Origin: Brachypodius melanocephalos
Taxonomy: Eukaryota; Chordata; Aves; Passeriformes; Pycnonotidae
Direction of reading: 5' to 3'
Length of the DNA: 64,000 nucleotides
NCBI GenBank assembly: GCA_013398615.1
Contig: VZSR01001479.1
Location: 18,066,717 to 18,130,716 of the forward strand
Shown: positions 60,628 through 64,000 of the stretch, piece by piece
Layout: the number at the start of each line of letters is the position of its first letter
Numbering within the stretch: the first letter of the stretch is position 1
Notes under the pieces: generated by a model
What the model was told of the DNA's origin: nothing
Seen by the model: only the letters and a program-made list of their open reading frames with translations
Databases searched by the model: none
Translations under genes and position numbers: made by a program

Positions 60628-63600
60628 CTGCTCCGGGGCACCGGGGAGAAGGAGAGAGAAAACAGGAGAGGAGTCAGTAGGCTGCAGAGGCAGGGGAAGG
60701 GGAGCAGGCAGCAGGGTGCTGTGGTAGCACCTATAGCTCTGCAAACAGAGACAAAACAGCCATGGGGCTCCCGGCCCCAGCGGGCAGGGCAGAGGCTGGG
60801 ATCTCTCACAGGATGACAATCATGCAGTGCAGGCAACTGTCACCCCCACCTCCCTTTCTGATGCTCTGCTCCTCCCTGGGAGACAGACAGAGACCAGCTG
60901 GACATGGAGGAGAGTGGCAAAGGACAACTCTGTCAGCCGAGCATCTCCCTTCTTCAACAGGGAGCAACCCCAACCATTGCCGCTTCCCAGGGAGAGCTAT
61001 TGGAGAAAAAGATAAGAATCTGGGTGACCTCCTCCACATCCCTCAGCTTTTGCACCCACCCCACCAGCACAGGCAGGTCTAACTGATGTCATCCCACTTG
61101 AACCCCTCACCACAGCTCATCCCACTGCACACAAGTCTCTCCTCCCCTTCCCAGTAACAACCAACAGCAACATTCCAGTTTCTCCACCAGGGTGGCACAA
61201 GCTGCCTGGTGTGCATCTAAGATGGAGAAACAGACCTTCTGCAGCTGGGAAGGTCTGTGTTTGGTAATGACTATTCCCACTACAACACTTGGCAGCCTAA
61301 GGAGCTCTGAAGTGCTTCTCAAGTGTTTTATAAACCACACCAATAAGAAAGTACTTTTCCACAACTGAAATGGAGCCACCCCTGGTAGGAGAGAAAGCAA
61401 ATATGAAGTAACATCCTAAAAAGTGTTTAGGCTAGAAAGGAGGAGCATCCTACCCAACTTGCAGCAGCAAGGAGGGTAAGAGGCCACTCACAGCTTCTGG
61501 CAAATGTGCCTGCATGCATTGGGATTCAGGGGTGACAGCCCATACTTCTGAAAAAACTGCTCTTAGGTCTTTCATGCTGAGGAAAAGGCAAAACTTCAGC
61601 AAAAGGACTTTTTTAAGTGATTGCTCTGGTGCCTTTACCATAGAACAGTGAAGGGTTTCACACAAACCCATGAAAAAGACTTGGTTAAGGAAACCTTGCC
61701 ACTCTGCAACACTCTGAAGCCTCAAATATTGATCCAGCTTTGTCTGTGAGATCTGACATCATCCCACCCAAAGAAAGAACAGGCAACATAACTATTTGCT
61801 TTCTCACACAGAAGATTTCCTCCAGCAATCTCCAAAGGTGGAACCTGAGAGAGGGGTTTAAGGACCCCAGCCTTGTGCAGATGCCACAAAACTCACTCAG
61901 AGGCTTCAAGCTTTGGTCTCCCTTCACACCTGCAGGCAGCAGCAGCTCCTGAGCTCACCTCTGCCATGGCAGGGGCCAACACCAGCTGTAATGACACTGC
62001 TCACAGCACTGCAGTCCAAGCCTGGCTCCATTATTCGCCACTCCTGAGCATGCTGGGCTGGAGAGGTCTCTCATCCAGGAATCTCAAACAACTGAATGGG
62101 CTCACACTGTTAGAAAGCAGGAGGTGCACTTTCACTCTGGCATGAAAAGGAAAATTAAAGCAAGAACCAGAGATCACAAGGCCTCTGGCAGGTCTAGGGA
62201 CAGATCTGGGCCTCTTCTTTCCTTAAAGAAATGCATCTTGCTCTTCTGAAGAGCCCCTTATTCCTGACTTGGTGCTTGGTCCCACAGCCAATCTTTCCTC
62301 TCCCTGCTTGTCAAAGCCTGCCAGTGGGACTTCTGTCACTGCACTCAGCAGGGCTGGATCCTGCCCAAATCTCCAACAGAGCTTTCTCTCCTAGAGGCAC
62401 GGAGCTCCCCTGCCTGCCCAGCCCAACAGCCAGCCCATGATGAGCAGAGCAGGCAGCACATCCAGAGAAACCCCTGCTGGCACAGGGAATGGTGGTACAT
62501 CCCACTGGCAGTCCCAGGTATCAGTAATGCTGAGCTCCCCTCTTTGAAGCCACTAGCTGAGAGCAAGACCTGGAGGCAGACAGACAGAGCCCAGGGCTGG
62601 CAGGTGGGGTGGTGCTGGCCTGCAGGCAACTCAGAGAGGTGCAGGGTGGCTCTGCTGGCAGTGCTGGCATGGACACGTGTGCAGCCCAGTCTTCCCAGTG
62701 CAATTGACCACTGCAACAGCCTCTCAGTCACGGGGCAAGAAGGAAAGCTCAGGTAAGAGAAAAGGGAGTGAGGAGAAGAAGCGGGGGCCTTTCAGGAGGC
62801 AGAGACACCTGAGCTGTGCTCTCCTTCCTGAGGTCAATGCTGCAGTTACAAGAGCCTGCTTGGACCCTCTGTCTTTGCTTGGTTGCAGCACAGCTCTCCC
62901 ATGCTGGAATACTGTACCACTACCCAGGCAGCTCAGGCAGCTAAAGGCTTCCTCTCTCACTGCTGCCTTCTGCGTTGCAGGCTTTCCCTGGCAGCGGCAG
63001 CTCTGACTGTGAGGATCTAAAGGAGCTGCTCAGCCAAAGGAGGAGCATGGGGAGGGTCTGAACAGCGCCCCTGGAGTGGTACATGCCAAACCTGGGGTGT
63101 CTGTGGGGTGTGAATGCTGAGAAACAGCACCTTGTTCAGGAGGCAGATCTGCAAACGGAGAACAAGGAATAAAGCAAAGCATCCAGCTCATTCATTTACC
63201 AGCTGGGGAAGGGGCACCAGAGTGACAGGTTTTTGGACACGTCTGTCTCAGAAAAGCAAATTCCATCTCATACTCACTCCCCAGCCCTTCACACTCTGCA
63301 CTGCCTGCGTCGCAGGAGAAGGGAGATGCTGGCTGTCACCCTGCAGAGATGTAGGCAAGCCCCACTGCGGTTACCCACCCAGGGCAGGGAGCACGATGCA
63401 GCCCAGGCTTGGTTCCAGGAACTGTGTTAGCAGGGCTCTAGTCCATGCATTAGTCTCCTCCGAGGACTACGCAGTGTTTAGATACTGCGGCGCTTTCACG
63501 GGGTCACACCAACCCCTGCTGTAAACTGTTTACAACCCAGCTTTGTCCTAGGCTTTTGAGGTAAAACACACACACCTCGGCTGCACTGGTGGGGTTTCCG

Positions 63601-64000
63601 AGAGCTGATCAAGTGCCAATGACAGGATACAACCACAGCAGAGACAGAGGAGGAGCCAGATGCAGAGTCTAATCCCAGTAGGAACTGCAGCATCCTTGCT
63701 CCTCTCCCAGGCTGCAAAAGGCTCACAGGAGCAAACAATCAGCTCCACAGATTCCCCCGCAGAACCAGCTGAATAAGGTTGGCTCCTTGAGCTCTTAACC
63801 AGCCTTGGATAAGTCCAGTGTAGCAAACAAGCAGATGAAAAAGCTGAGGAACGAGAAATCTGTCTCAAAACAGTGTCACTAGGAGGAGAGCAGGCACTGA
63901 TATAAATGCCATCGTCATCTGCCCGCTGCAGTCTGATGGAATGAGGCAAAAGGCTTGCCCTACTTCACTGCAAGCAGGGTTTCCCTCCATCACTGGGAGC
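60628..64000 (-). other. TMEM151B: TMEM151B intron 1 (partial)
   Basis: From the exon 2 acceptor to the right edge I see no exon, RNA gene or repeat. ORFs here have no recognisable domains. The GC-rich first exon expected for this family is not present, so the gene continues beyond 64,000. Confidence 0.65.

Noticed and set aside
60160..60816. 218-codon plus-strand ORF opposite the start of TMEM151B exon 2
   Set aside because: Antisense shadow running from coding sequence into the intron; no recognisable domain.
60628..60819. In-frame upstream extension of TMEM151B exon 2
   Set aside because: It lies upstream of a good acceptor and pyrimidine tract and does not resemble the family N-terminus; it is intron that happens to be open.

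Overview
This window is eukaryotic and almost certainly avian. Its genes have GT-AG introns and short conserved exons, it has vertebrate CpG islands, and it carries several CR1 retroposon copies whose 3' ends have the CR1 tail form (ATTCTATGATT-type) typical of birds. There is no sign of operons, phage or CRISPR. Gene names come from reading the conceptual translations and recognising the vertebrate families; no database search was possible.

Layout: (1) 1-5,634, minus strand: the 5' half of RNF8 (coding exons 1-3: FHA domain, linker and start of the coiled coil). The RING-coding exons lie off the left edge. (2) 5,635-5,915: a 281-bp CpG-rich gap between two divergent start codons, almost certainly a bidirectional promoter. 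(3) 5,916-22,657, plus strand: a complete AARS2 (mitochondrial alanyl-tRNA synthetase). It has 22 coding exons, all GT-AG with consistent phases, giving 986 codons plus stop. (4) 22,658-40,947: about 18 kb without a recognisable gene, holding an isolated CpG island (about 36.4-36.9 kb), an old CR1 relic and several candidate conserved non-coding segments. (5) 40,948-47,183, plus strand: TCTE1 (DRC5), four coding exons, 459 codons plus stop; its stop codon overlaps a polyadenylation signal. (6) 47,189-59,190: about 12 kb without a recognisable coding gene, part of which may be a very long TMEM151B 3' UTR. (7) 59,191-60,627, minus strand: the large second coding exon of TMEM151B. Its first exon lies beyond the right edge, so 60,628-64,000 is its intron.

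The AARS2-TCTE1-TMEM151B block has the same order and relative orientation as in mammals. RNF8, which in human lies several Mb away on the same chromosome arm, sits head to head with AARS2 here. The genes do not form one pathway: DNA-damage ubiquitin ligase, mitochondrial translation, sperm-axoneme regulatory complex, neuronal membrane protein. The most interesting points are the shared RNF8/AARS2 promoter with its NRF1-like and G-quadruplex motifs, the orphan CpG island, the stop/poly(A) overlap in TCTE1, and the C-terminal PPxY and PDZ motifs in TMEM151B. I did not find a new biological system, and the long unexplained ORFs in the gaps look more like composition than genes.
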